From the NCBI GenBank assembly GCA_944739405.2, contig OX123188.2, positions 66,359,251 through 66,423,250 on the forward strand: DNA of 64,000 nt. Direction: 5' to 3'. Shown here in pieces: positions 1-10,944 of the stretch. This DNA comes from Euclidia mi. Its lineage: Eukaryota > Arthropoda > Insecta > Lepidoptera > Erebidae. Each line of letters begins with the position of its first letter. Within the stretch, counting starts at the first letter, position 1. A program made the position numbers and the translations under genes. Under the pieces are notes generated by a model. It had not been told where the DNA came from, searched no databases, and saw only the letters and a program-made list of their open reading frames with translations.

Positions 1-181
1 TATTAGGTCCCACGTAAAAGGGTCCGAGCCTATTGCCGTTACCGGGCACATTGGCAGACTCCGTGCTGCTGGTACGGAGAATTTGGCAAAACTCAGTAAT
101 ACTTTTGCCCGACCCGGGAATCGAACCCGACACCTCCCATTTAGCAGACGCGTACGCCATCCACTGTACCACGGAGGCAGT
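1..181 (-). mobile_element. tRNA-derived SINE (family A), left-truncated by window edge
   Basis: Read on the minus strand, a tRNA-like head starts near 178 (GCCTCCGTGGTACAGTGGAT) and has a B-box GGTTCGATTCCCGGG near 115-130. A family-specific body follows, containing GCACGGAGTCTGCC and GTGCCCGGTAACGGCAATAG. The same body recurs at 12,056-12,323 and 26,626-26,890, which shows it is a dispersed repeat. The 3' tail lies beyond the left edge. A functional tRNA gene is excluded because no acceptor stem pairs across the head. Confidence 0.75.
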
Positions 182-208
182 CAAATCTTATTTATTTGTA
201 TAATCTGT

Positions 209-300
209 CTGTTTATAAAATCCTTGCGTTTCTGATTGACTGACAGACATGCTACAGCCGAAACAACTGAGCGCAAGTAGATGAAATTAATAGCGAACAC
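209..300 (+). repeat. Partial copy of the short Helitron-like repeat
   Basis: The stretch begins with TCTGTCTGTTTATAAAATCC and continues through TGACTGACAGACATGCTACA. It matches the first half of the elements at 348-509 and 53,544-53,747. The 3' half and the CTAG end are missing, so this is a truncated copy lying just upstream of the complete one. Confidence 0.55.
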
Positions 301-347
301 AAATACATTTATTTTGGAAATTTTCTCCTGAGACGGTGGAACTTCAA

Positions 348-509
348 TCTGTGTATATAAAGTCCTTGCGTTACTGACTGACTGACAGACACATTACAGC
401 CGAAATTACTGGACGCAAGAAGATTAAATTTAGCATGTATGTTCCTTGACGAGGGTACAAAATTTCTCTAATCGTAATTTACGCGTGCGAAGCAGCGGGC
501 AAAAGCTAG
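348..509 (+). mobile_element. Short Helitron-like element (162 bp, TC...CTAG)
   Basis: The element starts TCTGTGTATATAAAG and ends GCGGGCAAAAGCTAG. It is flanked by A on the left and T on the right, as expected for Helitron insertion between A and T. It is nearly collinear with the 204-bp element at 53,544-53,747. There is no coding capacity. The terminal pattern resembles the Lep1-type Helitrons of Lepidoptera; that family name is from memory and not checked. Confidence 0.6.
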
Positions 510-1097
510 TTCCTATATAAAAACAAATGCTTAGGAAACTAGGATGGATTTCTCAGGATTCTTAGAAGAAAGAAAATAAATGGAACAAACTTGTTGTAAG
601 TAATTTATTGAAAATATTGCCAAGACAAAGTTAGGTGAGTCAGTTGCTGATTTATTAAAAGCGTTTACTAAAAAAGTCAAGTATAGGCAAAAATTCTCAT
701 CAAGCACTTTATCAAGGACAATCATAGCAAACAATTTCAACTGTATGTACTCGTAAATAGAGATTAAAGTTGTTTTATGTACCTTACGGAGTTCACCCTT
801 GACAAAGATAGTACATACGAGTAACTATTTTCCAAATGCGATCTATGCGAACGCTGAGCTTCTTTCTTTCTTTTTCGTGTCGATGGCAACACTTTTCATA
901 CCGTTTTAGCCCGCTCTTTTCATACCGTCTTAACGCTGAGCAGAGGTTGCATGAGTCAAACTTAGAAAACGGGTCATTTGGACGGCAAACTTACGTTCTA
1001 TATACGTTAGCAGATACTAAACTTCATATTATACTGAGACCGTCTTGGAGTACTGAAAGGTACACTAACAAATATAAACTTTAGATTCTTTGGTATG
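510..1097. other. Unassigned AT-rich DNA
   Basis: Only short open frames occur (69 and 82 codons), without recognisable motifs or good coding character. I see no RNA gene or repeat boundary here. Confidence 0.5.
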
Positions 1098-1230
1098 TTT
1101 TTTTTTTTTTTATTAAAAAAAACCTGTCAAATTGACTTCACGCTGCCTGATGGTAAGCTGACAGTGAAGTCCTATTGTGAAGGCCACCATCCCCAATTGC
1201 TGGTTAAGCAATGTGACATCACTGCGGCCC

Positions 1231-1725
1231 TCACTTTGACGACCTTGAGAGATGCGTTTTCACGCCCCGCTTAAAGGACCCAGGATCAAGGGAGGAAGGA
1301 AGCACGTGAGCTGGCAGTGAGTTCCACATCTTTATGGTACGGCAAAGATAAGATGTACCAAACCTTTTCGTACGTGACGGTATCTGTTCTACCGTGTAAG
1401 CGTGGCACCTTAACCCGGCACGTGTTGTTCGGGATAGGAAAGGAGAGGATGGGATGAATTGAAAGAGTTCTTCTGAGCACTCACCGTGATACAATCGGTA
1501 AAAAACAGCCATTGAGGCTACATCCCTGCGTAATTGCAGAGATTCAAGGGTCTTAGTAGCCTCAAGGTCACCTATGATACGGACAGCACGCCGCTGCAAC
1601 CTATCAAGGGCATCCACGAGGTACTGAGCGGAGCCGTTCCAGTGATGAGAGCAGTATTCCACGCAGGAGCGAACCTGAGTCTTGTATAATAGACACAGCT
1701 GCTCCAGCGTGAAAAACCTCCTCAC
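1231..1725 (-). pseudogene. LINE ORF2 C-terminal region (degenerate)
   Basis: The 164-residue frame contains the post-RT block typical of arthropod jockey/CR1/Daphne-group LINEs: SCVEYCSHHWNGSAQYLVDA, then LDRLQRRAVRIIGD, TKRFGTSYLCRTIKMWNSLP and a short basic end. The initiating Met is only the first in-frame ATG after a break and is not a real start. The upstream RT piece at 1,788-2,072 is in another frame, and the YADD-to-C-terminus linker between them is lost. It is a dead fragment. The exact clade cannot be fixed without a phylogeny. Confidence 0.7.
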
Positions 1726-1787
1726 TCTGTTCAGGACTCCGAGGTTTCGAGATGCCGATTTAATGACACCCTCGATGTAGTTTCTCT

Positions 1788-2072
1788 TTATTTAGACTGT
1801 ATCGGTAGCGATGTGTCCAGAAGAGAAGGTTGGGGAAGGAATGGAGATAACTTAGCTGAAAATGCGCACACCTGTGTCTTCTTGGCGTTAAAATTGACCA
1901 TCATCTCAGCACCCCAATTCGAGATGCTGTTCAAAACCTGGTCAAGCTCAGCGATAAATTTTCGCCTATTTTCCTCAATGTCGGTCTGCTTAGCCGCACG
2001 ATAGCTGATACGATACCGCCCATGCACGGTACTGTCATCTGCATAGCAATGTATGCTCCCAAAAGTGAGCAT
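1788..2072 (-). pseudogene. LINE reverse transcriptase fragment with YADD
   Basis: The frame holds IHCYADDSTVHGRY, the catalytic YADD box of reverse transcriptase motif C, followed by ELDQVLNSISNWGAEMMVNF and NAKKTQVCAFSAK, the usual post-YADD helix and thumb of jockey-group elements. Everything N-terminal to motif C is absent or unreadable. The piece belongs with the C-terminal fragment at 1,231-1,725; a frameshift and small loss near 1,740-1,790 separate them. Confidence 0.7.
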
Positions 2073-2180
2073 ATCATTGATATGCTAGATCGGGAAAATA
2101 ATTGAAGGAGCCGAGTCTGTGACTCTACGTCGATATTCTGTGGGAGTATGGTGGTTCCAATGTCGAGCAAGATAGTTCAT

Positions 2181-4811
2181 GAAATCAGCATGTCTCTACT
2201 GCCTCCATAGAAATGTACAGTTATAGTAGGACTTTCTGTACTCCTACAATGTTTGCTTGTAGTCTCAAAAACTAAATTAAAATACTTACTAATTAAATTT
2301 CCGAATTTCAGTGTATTTGGATTTAGTTTTTGCGAACATTATTAATCGTACCTAAAGAAATACAAGGGACTAAGCTATAATATTTAAAACATTGATCTCC
2401 AGATGCCATAATTGAAAGTTTATCTGAAACAAAAGTACGAAGAAAATACTAGATATTATTTTACAGATGGCCAAACAAAGGGCATTTCGTACCGAAGCCC
2501 AAATCCCAATATCGAAGTTATGTATATTCAATAGATAGTACTTATGAGTAAAGGGATCGGGATAGCTCTTACGGTCTGTGTTTACATTTACCGTTTACAA
2601 TGGTTATCCGGTCACACCTCCTTGAAGTCAATCCGAGAGCTTAGGTACACCAATGTCAATGTATTGATTGATTTACATTTAATCTTGTTACTATAATTTG
2701 TAGAACTGCTGTTCACGGGTCCGGATCAAATAACTCTCGAGTAACAACTAGTCTATGCAAATAATACGAATCTCTATCAATTGTTGAATGAGAAATATTA
2801 TTTAGTACACATAGGTGTAACTGACCTGTTTGGCTTTGCACGCGTTGTATTGATAATACATGATTTGTACAAAATCTTTACAAAATGCACGGGGTTTCGA
2901 ACGCCTGGTAGTGTGTAAATAAAAAAGGTCGAGCAACCAGAAACACTTTTCTAGCTCATACTCATTGAAATGTAGCTAAATGGTGCAACTGTCAATGTAT
3001 ACGGATTTTGGATGACGTATTCATGTAGAGTAAATGCAGGTTGGTATATGTGATCTGTTTAGGATTGATGAACATCGATGCCGATTGACCAATCACCATG
3101 AAACGCACGTTTTTAAGTGTTTGTATGGAAATTTTGTGGTGCCCGATTTGTTGAAGCTTGCTACAAAAAAAATACATAATTTAGGAAACCTTTTGCTCCA
3201 AATGATAATACGTATACTTAATAAACAGTCTCAGATTACATACACCATCATCATTATGATTATTCCAGCGCTATCCAAGGTGGAACCATCCGATCCACAG
3301 GTCCATTTTATAGAAATATTTTATTATCATTGAATGGTTTGGTAGAATATTAGCTTTTTTACAGAGCGATTACCGTGTGTACTTCAGAATTCCAAGGGCT
3401 AACTATATACCGACCCTTGAGTAATTGATAGAAAACGTTTCGTGGTTTAGACTGTTTAGAATATTTCGGCGTACTGTCCTGTATCACGTGCACTCCCTCG
3501 GCACCAGTGACAATGGTGCGCGTCTTGGATTCGAACCTGTGACCATTTATCGGTTTACCCATATACCATAATTCCAATATACATAGGTTCGTGCGAACAA
3601 AGAGGATATTTATTGATAAAAAACAGAACAATGGTTGCGAACGTATAAGGTACTTAACTTATTATCGCATTTAGTGAACTGTAAGGGTCAATTAAATTGT
3701 AGTCTTTTGTCCGAGCCCACTATACCACCGAATGTGTAGCGGAGTATCTTCTAAAACAATTATTTATTTAGTGTAGTGTTACTAATCTAATTTCTGCTTG
3801 ATATTGTTTCTTAGATTGGCTCGGTGCCAACTTTTACACAAATGTTTATTTTTTATTCACGGACTCGACGGCTACGCTCCAGCTGTTCACTATCATTCTG
3901 ATCCAAACCTCGAGGTTCAATTATTTATAGTTATAGATTTATATGTCAATCATTTAAATAGGTTTTTACTGCTGAGATAAGGGAATAATTGATAAGATGA
4001 GCATATTGATAGATCCAAATTGCACCTTGATAGAATTTGGGTCTATAAAGCTAATTTAAATATCATGTGAGGAGATATTCCGAGAAAATTGATCCGCATA
4101 ACACGACAAGGACGTGTGCTTTTTCGGTTCTAATACATTTATATTTACACTTAATAATACGTCCAACGGTCTGTAAGTACGTTAAATTTGTCCTTGCGCC
4201 CTAATTCCTGTTTAATTGAATAAGAAAACAGGCCTCACCTAAACTTGTTATATCTTTCGATACAATAAATATTCCGTAGGGACGACTTATATAAAATTCA
4301 ATTAATAAAAATGGGTCTTTCTGTCGTCCATTTGTAATGGTGACCTTTACCGAATAGAAAAGTATTACATCCTATTCTTGTCTATACACCGAATAGCTTT
4401 TATATCTTAACATGTGTTGTCTGTCTAATACTTTGCCGAGCCTCCGACTTTGCACCTGTTCTATTCAATTGTAATTTGTTTAATATTTAGAGGAAACAAA
4501 TAGTAATATAATAAACAAATATAGAGTTTTAAATATATGATTGAAAGTTTTGATTATGCTGACTACTATTTATTTCGAAACGTTTCTTTTTTTCAAAATG
4601 ACACCTCTGAATACCCGTGAAAAGGCAAAAGGCAAATAGGCATACAGTTACTTCTCACGATAAAATATCAGTATTGACATAAATATTACTCGTTTTGGTG
4701 AAAGTGAATATAATAATCTTTCAAAACCTGTCACTGCTCTGATATGATTAATCTTGCTCGTGCTCTTTAACAAAAATGCTTATCTGAAATAACTTATTAA
4801 TTAACGTAGAA
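2181..4811. other. Unassigned AT-rich DNA
   Basis: Open frames do not exceed about 100 codons and show no known motif. Near 3,515-3,585 the minus strand has a lone B-box-like GGTTCGAATCC, possibly an eroded SINE head. Otherwise I see nothing here. Confidence 0.45.
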
Positions 4812-4830
4812 TGTCAATATAATTTAAAAG

Positions 4831-5100
4831 CGGCAATAGCCCAGTGGTGTACGTAACGGAATGCCGAGACGATGGTCTCGGGTTCGATCCCTAGGTACCC
4901 CGGGCACACACCGCTGACTTTTCGAAGTTATGTGTGTATTAAAAACGTTAATTATCGCTCGCTTAATAATGTGCCCGGTAGATGGCAATAGGCTCGCCCC
5001 CTATTACATTGGTACCTAAACATAACTGGCGAAAAGTGGGTGTAATACACCTCTGCCTACCCCTTCGGGGATAAAAGGCTTGCAGTTATGTTATGTTATG
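4831..5100 (+). mobile_element. tRNA-derived SINE (family B) with target-site duplication
   Basis: The head CGGCAATAGCCCAGTGGTGT and B-box GGTTCGATCCC are tRNA-like. The body (GTGCCCGGTAGATGGCAATA, GGTGTAATACACCTCTGCC, CCCCTTCGGGG) matches the SINE-A tail although the head differs. The element ends in TTATG repeats. TGTCAATAT occurs before it (4,812-4,820) and directly after it (5,101-5,109), a credible target-site duplication. Confidence 0.75.
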
Positions 5101-5109
5101 TGTCAATAT

Positions 5110-8100
5110 GTTTTTAGTACTGTTAGTTAAATTTCAAGTTTAGCAGTTAATTTTTAGTAAATACCTATTTATAAAGCAATTACAGTAATCATCATAATTT
5201 AATTATAATTTATCTCGTTCATCATATAAACTCTTTACGTTAAACATGTTCCTGCCGTTCAGGTACGTACGGGATATCGTACCTGAACTTACGAGTCTGA
5301 GTTGAATTTTAAACCAATTAATACGTAGCTTGTTGTCAATAATAAATATTTTTCCGCATTTGGTAACGTTTGTGACGTGACTTACAAGCTAGTGTCCTAC
5401 CAAAAGAAACCTGCTCAGAACATTTTCCTTTCCGACTATATGCGTAGGCGTCGAGTGGGTGTCTTGTTTTACTTGGCGAAGTTGTTCCAATAAATATTTA
5501 TTTGACAAACAAATTAACAAAATTGTTCACTGGAGAGACATTATGTTTTCACGTTTTGAAGATGTATCAATATGTTTTTAATGGCACTGAAGAATATTTT
5601 ACAAACTAGACTGTGGACGTGTTTTAAAATGCAGCGTTCACGCTAAAGGGACCGTGTATTGTTTTTACAAGCCAGTATACTATCTAATCCATAGCATAAA
5701 AACATGCGATCGTTTTTAAATATAATATACCTTAGACTGTGCCACATAATATACGAAGAAGTTTGGGACCAAACTTGATGAATTCATTTATTGTAGTGAG
5801 CGAGCGTACCATGCATCGTGGACCTAGCGCCATCTATCCTACAAGTTGAAAGTGTTTACACTGGCAATTTCAGTAAACACCTCACAGTTAGCTAGTTAAG
5901 GACGTAAAAATTTCTCACTTATAACATTAAACCTAGCACTGTTTATGGTTTCATAAAACTTACTTAGAGCTATTCTAAAATTTACAATAAATATATCAGG
6001 ACTTAAGTTCTGTAGTACCAAATAGCAAGGTATTCGCAATAGTCGCATAGATATTTGGCTCTCATAAAAATTGCCTCTATTTTTATGAAAAGCTTACTCA
6101 ATGGTTCGTATGTATGTATGTTTGAAAAATTTATATGATAAACATATCTAAGCTTTTATGATATCACTGACACATAAGCCTACATATAGAGGTATACGGA
6201 GGTGTTTGTCAATCATTGCGTAGTACTCTCAAGGTGAACTCTCAGACATTTAAAAGCCAATTGTTAGCCCACCTAGATAAGTTAAAATATTTAGGCTGGT
6301 ATCACAGCTGCCCGCGAGATCCGTAAGAACAGGTGCCTAAAGAACATAACTAAGGTCTCAGGACAATTACTTACACAAAATCACAGTTATCAGGTGTACC
6401 TCAGGATACGCCTCAGTTATTAAATGTAAAGTTCATCAATATAATGATACTGTGGCAAGTTTATACATCAATTACTCGTACACAACGTACACAATTATTA
6501 ACAAGGTATAATTGAAGAACATTTAGCGAGCGCTCAATTGCTCTTAGATCAAAGTCTTTAATATCCTTTTAAAATGGTAACAGTGTTCAGCTTTGCTAGT
6601 TCGTGGGACGATAATTATAGTATTCTAGCACTTCAAGTTTTATGGATACAAACATGACAACAGACTGAATGCACGTTTCCTACGAATAAGGAAATACAAA
6701 AATAATACAATGTAAATACTTATTAAAAACAGCCTGCTTATTTTATTCAAGATTAAATAAGATGAATTTGCCAAGCTATAAGTAACTAAAACTTTGACAA
6801 TCCACTGTCACTGTTTGTCAGTAGTTCACCAGGAAACCATTCTACCTGTGACGCAAACAGTGAATTGAAGTAAGTCCGGAGTCATCAATTCGGTATTGTG
6901 TACAGGATCATATTGAAAATCAAATCACACATCCGCAATAAATAGTGAGGTACCGGCGGTACTCATACACAAAATATCTCGCGTGTGATCATACATTATG
7001 TTTATAGCACACAGGATCCGTTCGTTGCCAATTCTGATGTTCAGTAGCAAGGTTAGTAGGCCAGCAAATGTTTTTTGCCATGCACAATTGCACATGAAGG
7101 AGTGTGAGATTATGTCCGAATGATGTGCGGGTGGAGCGGCTTAAGGACCGCCAAATCTAAGCGCCCCAGGGAACAACGGGTTGCTGCTAAAACCAACTGA
7201 TCGATGGCCTTAGGAATATTCAAGCGGATTGCCGCCTAAAGATAATGTTTCGCGATTAATAATAGCGCCAAGAAATTATAGATGAAATTATAGATTAGTT
7301 CACATGTGAAAACTTTTGAAGGATATCTTAGGTTTGCTGCCAGTGTGGATTATTGTTTGAGATTATTGGATATATTTCCAATTTGGAAATAAGATAAAAC
7401 GGCCAGATTATAATATAGTTTGTTTTATCATTTTCCATGGACAACAATTTTGTTTGAACGATGAATAGCACTAGTTCCTTAATATCTTCTTGGGTTTGAA
7501 TTTAAACTACAGTTTACGGATATTATCGCGTTATATTGGATTCACTGAGTTATTACATTTAAACCGAATAATCTAGAAACTTCATTTTTTTATTTACTAG
7601 TTAATTTAAAACTATCCCGTTGTTATATTACCTCAATGGTTTGGAGTTGTTATTGAAGCGTGAATTATCATGATTATGTTTTTTGCTATTTTCTCATTTA
7701 AGAATTCATACTGCATATAGATATGCTACGTCAGCCTGCTTGTGATTAAGTCAATGCAACCTAGTTGAAATGTCAATCCTCTCGGGGTATGAAAATACGA
7801 AAAACCATAGCCGCTGGTTGCGACGAACTTTTCGACTACAATGGAGAGTACGACGAATTGACGAATACTAGTACAGTTCGCAAATTACAGCATTCCTGTT
7901 TACTCCTCCAACTAAGCAAAATGATAGTGAAACAACGTAATTTGTACACAAAATAAGCAATTAAGCCAATCCAAACACAAAGGCCGCTGAACTGTCCACG
8001 CAGTACATTGCGTAATTATTCAAATTTACCGTCAAAGGGACTCGGAACACTTTGTGTATGCTGCTGGCCAAAATATTAAAGGTGCACGCGTAATTTTATA

Positions 8101-8159
8101 GGAAAGAGAAGTATACTAATACAACCTCTTATATATAGTTAAGTAATATTATATCGCAT
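5110..8159. other. Unassigned AT-rich DNA
   Basis: There is no open frame above 63 codons, no RNA gene signature and no long repeat that I can match elsewhere in the window. It could be intron or intergenic DNA of a host gene outside the window. Confidence 0.45.
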
Positions 8160-8326
8160 CAGGGGTAGGCCTCCCGCAAGGTAGACCGACGATCTGGTTA
8201 AGATCGAGGGAAGCGGTTGGATGCGGGCGGCTCAAATTCAGTCTGTGTGGAGAACCTTGCGGACGGCCTATATATAAGTCCAGCAGTGGACGTCTCTAGG
8301 CTGATATGATGATGATGATGGTATTT
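8160..8326 (+). mobile_element. LINE 3'-end fragment (RTE-like tail)
   Basis: GGCCTCCCGCAAGGTAGACC, CGACGATCTGGTTAAGATCG and CCAGCAGTGGACGTCTCTAG, followed by (GATGAT)n, form the well-known 3' end of lepidopteran RTE-type LINEs. Only the 3'-terminal 165 bp are present, so this is an extremely 5'-truncated copy or a SINE using the same tail. Confidence 0.6.
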
Positions 8327-8388
8327 ATGAAACAGTAAAATAAGCAAGAAGAAAATAATAATGCATATTTTTTTTAAATATTGCTCTC

Positions 8389-8420
8389 GGAGCATCTTTG
8401 AAGATGATGAAAGATGCTCC
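8389..8420. repeat. Perfect 11-bp inverted repeat (hairpin)
   Basis: GGAGCATCTTT at 8,389-8,399 is the exact reverse complement of AAAGATGCTCC at 8,410-8,420, with a 10-nt loop. It lies next to sequence resembling a degraded Helitron-like repeat on the minus strand and may be part of that element. Confidence 0.6.
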
Positions 8421-9544
8421 ACCCTTGATAATAAACAAATAATAGACTTCGTCCGCCGCTCCGTCATCATGGGAGTCGGTTATCGCGGTAAAAGCCAGCC
8501 AGCCTATGTCACTCTCCAGCCTTGTGCCAGCCTCTACAGACTCTACACACAAAAATCATTCCATAATATCGCTGAGTTGCGATGTAAAAAAAGGCCAACA
8601 AACACACTTTTGCATCTGATATTATTATGGATTAGAAATTTAATTAAAGTAATCGGTTCATTAAACAAGTTAGTACAAAATTTATTTACGTTGCGTGGTA
8701 GTTCTATGCTTTGAGCCGCGTTGGATTTTGCCAACTTTTAAATGACTGGATATGTGATCACAGAAAACGTCCGTTGTATTATCCCTCACGAGGTGTAGGT
8801 ATAACAGAATAATTATGATGTAATACTAATTAACTAATACTAAATCTTTTAAGCTATTTTAGCAGTATGAAACCCAGTTTTACCTAAAGTTCACAATACA
8901 CACTAACTTTTCGGTGGACCAAAACAGTATTTCCGATGCATATGTTCATCTATCGAAACTAGTACAACTAGCGAAAGTAGTGATTGGAATTCAGCAAACC
9001 GCCTCTCACATTCGGCCGCATGGAATAATAACTTCTAATTTATTCCAGTATTTTTAGCGAAGCGTCAAAGGTTGATCTGAGAACCACAACAACCTTTTAT
9101 CATAAGAGAAGTAATGTTGTAAAAGCCAAAGTAATTATAGTACCTAGAATACAAAAGAATCCCCAGTATAATTCTTGTGTGTTTTCTAACATACGTTCGC
9201 ATAGTATCAAGCTGAGTTACTTAATTCGCATTAGTTTGTTAAAAGGGTCGCAGTTACATTGCTTTTCCGCTAAGTTACAAAATTTTACCCTAGATCTCAA
9301 TTATAGAACAAGGTACATTGAGCATAAAATAAGCAAATATAATAAAAATTGAGCAAAGTGTATGGCGGGTTATCCTTGTGACGTGACGGTGCGAATTCAT
9401 ATCGCAAATGTAATAATGTTGACCACGTCAGAAGTACTCGTGTTAAATCATGTAAATGAGGTATGACATGGACGTAGCATATGTGAAATATTCTACATGA
9501 AAAACAGAAGTAAATATACAAACATATCATACATAACATATGTT
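8421..9544. other. Unassigned DNA with a likely Helitron-like relic
   Basis: On the minus strand near 8,440-8,530 the words GAGAGTGACATAGGCTGGCT and GCGGCGGACGAAGTC resemble the body of common lepidopteran non-autonomous repeats. Termini are not preserved. The remainder to 9,544 shows no gene or repeat boundary. Confidence 0.35.
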
Positions 9545-9858
9545 CATCATCATCATCCTCATCAGCCCTTTATACTGTCCCAGTGCTGGGCAAGGGCCTC
9601 TTCCCATTATGAGAAGAGTAAGTTAGCCACGCTGGCCAAGTGCGGGTTGGCATACTTCACATGTCTTTCGAGAACATTATGGAGAACTTTCAGACATGCA
9701 GGTTTCCTCACGATGTTTTCCTTCGCCGTTTAGCAAGCGATAATTAACAATTTAATACGCACATAACTCCGAAAAGTCATCGGTGCGCGCCGTGGATTTG
9801 AGCCCGGACTCTCTGCGTGGCAGTCTGTCGGTCTCTCCACTAGGCTATCGCTGCTATT
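9545..9858 (-). mobile_element. tRNA-derived SINE (family D) with GATGATGATG tail
   Basis: On the minus strand a tRNA-like head near 9,785-9,855 (AGCCTAGTGGAGAGACCGAC, then GGGCTCAAATCC as a B-box) is followed by a unique body. It ends GGACAGTATAAAGGGCTGAT and (GAT)n near 9,545-9,575. The tail resembles lepidopteran LINE 3' ends, consistent with a SINE mobilised by a partner LINE. No clear target-site duplication is seen. Confidence 0.65.
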
Positions 9859-9926
9859 ATATATATAACGTAAGTTATATGTTATACATATATATTATTT
9901 CTCTTATTCGCTCACTTACGGCCATT

Positions 9927-10058
9927 TTCAATATTCGAACTATAGATAGATCTGTAGATTTTAGATTCGTGTTTGACATATTTTGTATGGAGCTTATGTC
10001 AAAAACTGTCAAAAACGAATCTAAAGTCTACAGATCTATCTATAATTCGAATATTGAA
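9927..10058. mobile_element. Palindromic MITE (132 bp)
   Basis: The left half begins TTCAATATTCGAACTATAG. The right half ends with its near reverse complement (CTATAATTCGAATATTGAA). Pairing extends inward about 45 bp per arm through the shared AGATAGATCTGTAGA motif, leaving a short loop around GTATGG. The size and structure fit a fold-back MITE. Transcripts would form a long hairpin. Confidence 0.65.
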
Positions 10059-10132
10059 TTCCATAGTTAGTCACTCTTTACAACGTTTATTAGACTTCAT
10101 GATGTCAGCAAACTGTCCAAAGTAGGTACATA

Positions 10133-10200
10133 ATTTTGGTGTCATGAAATGTAAGTACTGTACCTACATTTCATGTAAAAGGTATACGCAGTACCAAAAT
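10133..10200. repeat. Nested inverted repeat
   Basis: Outer arms ATTTTGGT (10,133-10,140) and ACCAAAAT (10,193-10,200) enclose inner arms CATGAAATGTA (10,143-10,153) and TACATTTCATG (10,165-10,175). The whole could fold as an interrupted hairpin of 68 nt. Confidence 0.55.
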
Positions 10201-10518
10201 GACTTAACAGACTTTTCAGAACGTTCATTCGTGTATAACTGATCCAAAGAATAATAACAATAATAGGATATAAAATTCGAAGCCCTAACATTAAAACACC
10301 ACGTAAGAAAAATCAACCTTAAACCTGCATGGCAAAATAGAATTGAAACTGACATAAAACATTTAAGAGCGGATATAGGCAGATTAACAGAAGTAGAAAA
10401 GTAGTTAAGGCAGTTGAGGAAATATTCAGGAAAACAAAAGTACACACGATTCATGAACATAATAATATTAGACCAGAAGAATATTTAGATACGTTAAAAC
10501 AAAAACTAACAGTAAAAT

Positions 10519-10713
10519 GTTCTGGGCACGCTGCCAGTTGACGGCGATGTGGATGAATTTCATGACGCGCTCTAAATTTTTCTTTTCTGTAAATATTTAT
10601 ATATTTTTTTGTATGTTCTGTATATACTTCTTTGTACAGTATTTAAAGATTTAGTTACGTTTCAATCTGATATATATATATATATATATATAAAGTTGTA
10701 AAATAAATTACTT
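10519..10713 (+). mobile_element. 195-bp insertion with 10-bp TSD inside the Dong element
   Basis: ACAGTAAAAT occurs at 10,509-10,518 and again at 10,714-10,723. Reading the Dong frame across with the insert skipped keeps the protein homology. The insert starts TGTTCTGGGCACGCTGCCAG and ends with a (TA)n run and AAAGTTGTAAAATAAATT, which looks like a 5'-truncated LINE 3' UTR. It contains no coding sequence. Confidence 0.7.
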
Positions 10714-10944
10714 ACAGTAAAATCACAAAGGTTAGCTAGATACATGAAAGCATTGCAGAGAAAGGAAAACAATAAATTGTTCATCTCAAATGAAAAGGGC
10801 TTTTACAGAATGTTTAGGAAAGATAATTCACAAATCACACAAATGCCAAATTCAGAAGAAGTAAAAAGCTACTGAACCGATCTTTGGAAAAAGCGACAAG
10901 ATCATAATGATACAGCGGGATGGATACAAGATAAAGAATGTAGA

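Larger units (their letters stand above)
1098..2180 (-). mobile_element. 5'-truncated LINE remnant (jockey superfamily, APE type)
   Basis: The minus strand encodes two out-of-frame pieces of a LINE ORF2: an RT palm segment with YADD (1,788-2,072) and the C-terminal region (1,231-1,725). About 130 bp of 3' UTR follow, ending at a T-run at 1,099-1,112 that corresponds to a poly(A)-like tail on the minus strand. No endonuclease domain or ORF1 is present, so the copy is strongly 5'-truncated, the usual outcome of target-primed reverse transcription. Confidence 0.7.

Noticed and set aside
110..180. tRNA gene on the minus strand
   Set aside because: A B-box and head are present but the acceptor stem does not close, and a SINE body follows; the same sequence recurs at other sites.
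836..1084. Possible 82-codon gene
   Set aside because: No motif, AT-rich context and no support for a start; likely chance.
8198..8714. Overlapping open frames of 75-117 codons
   Set aside because: They read through a LINE tail, a hairpin and a Helitron-like relic; no protein motifs.
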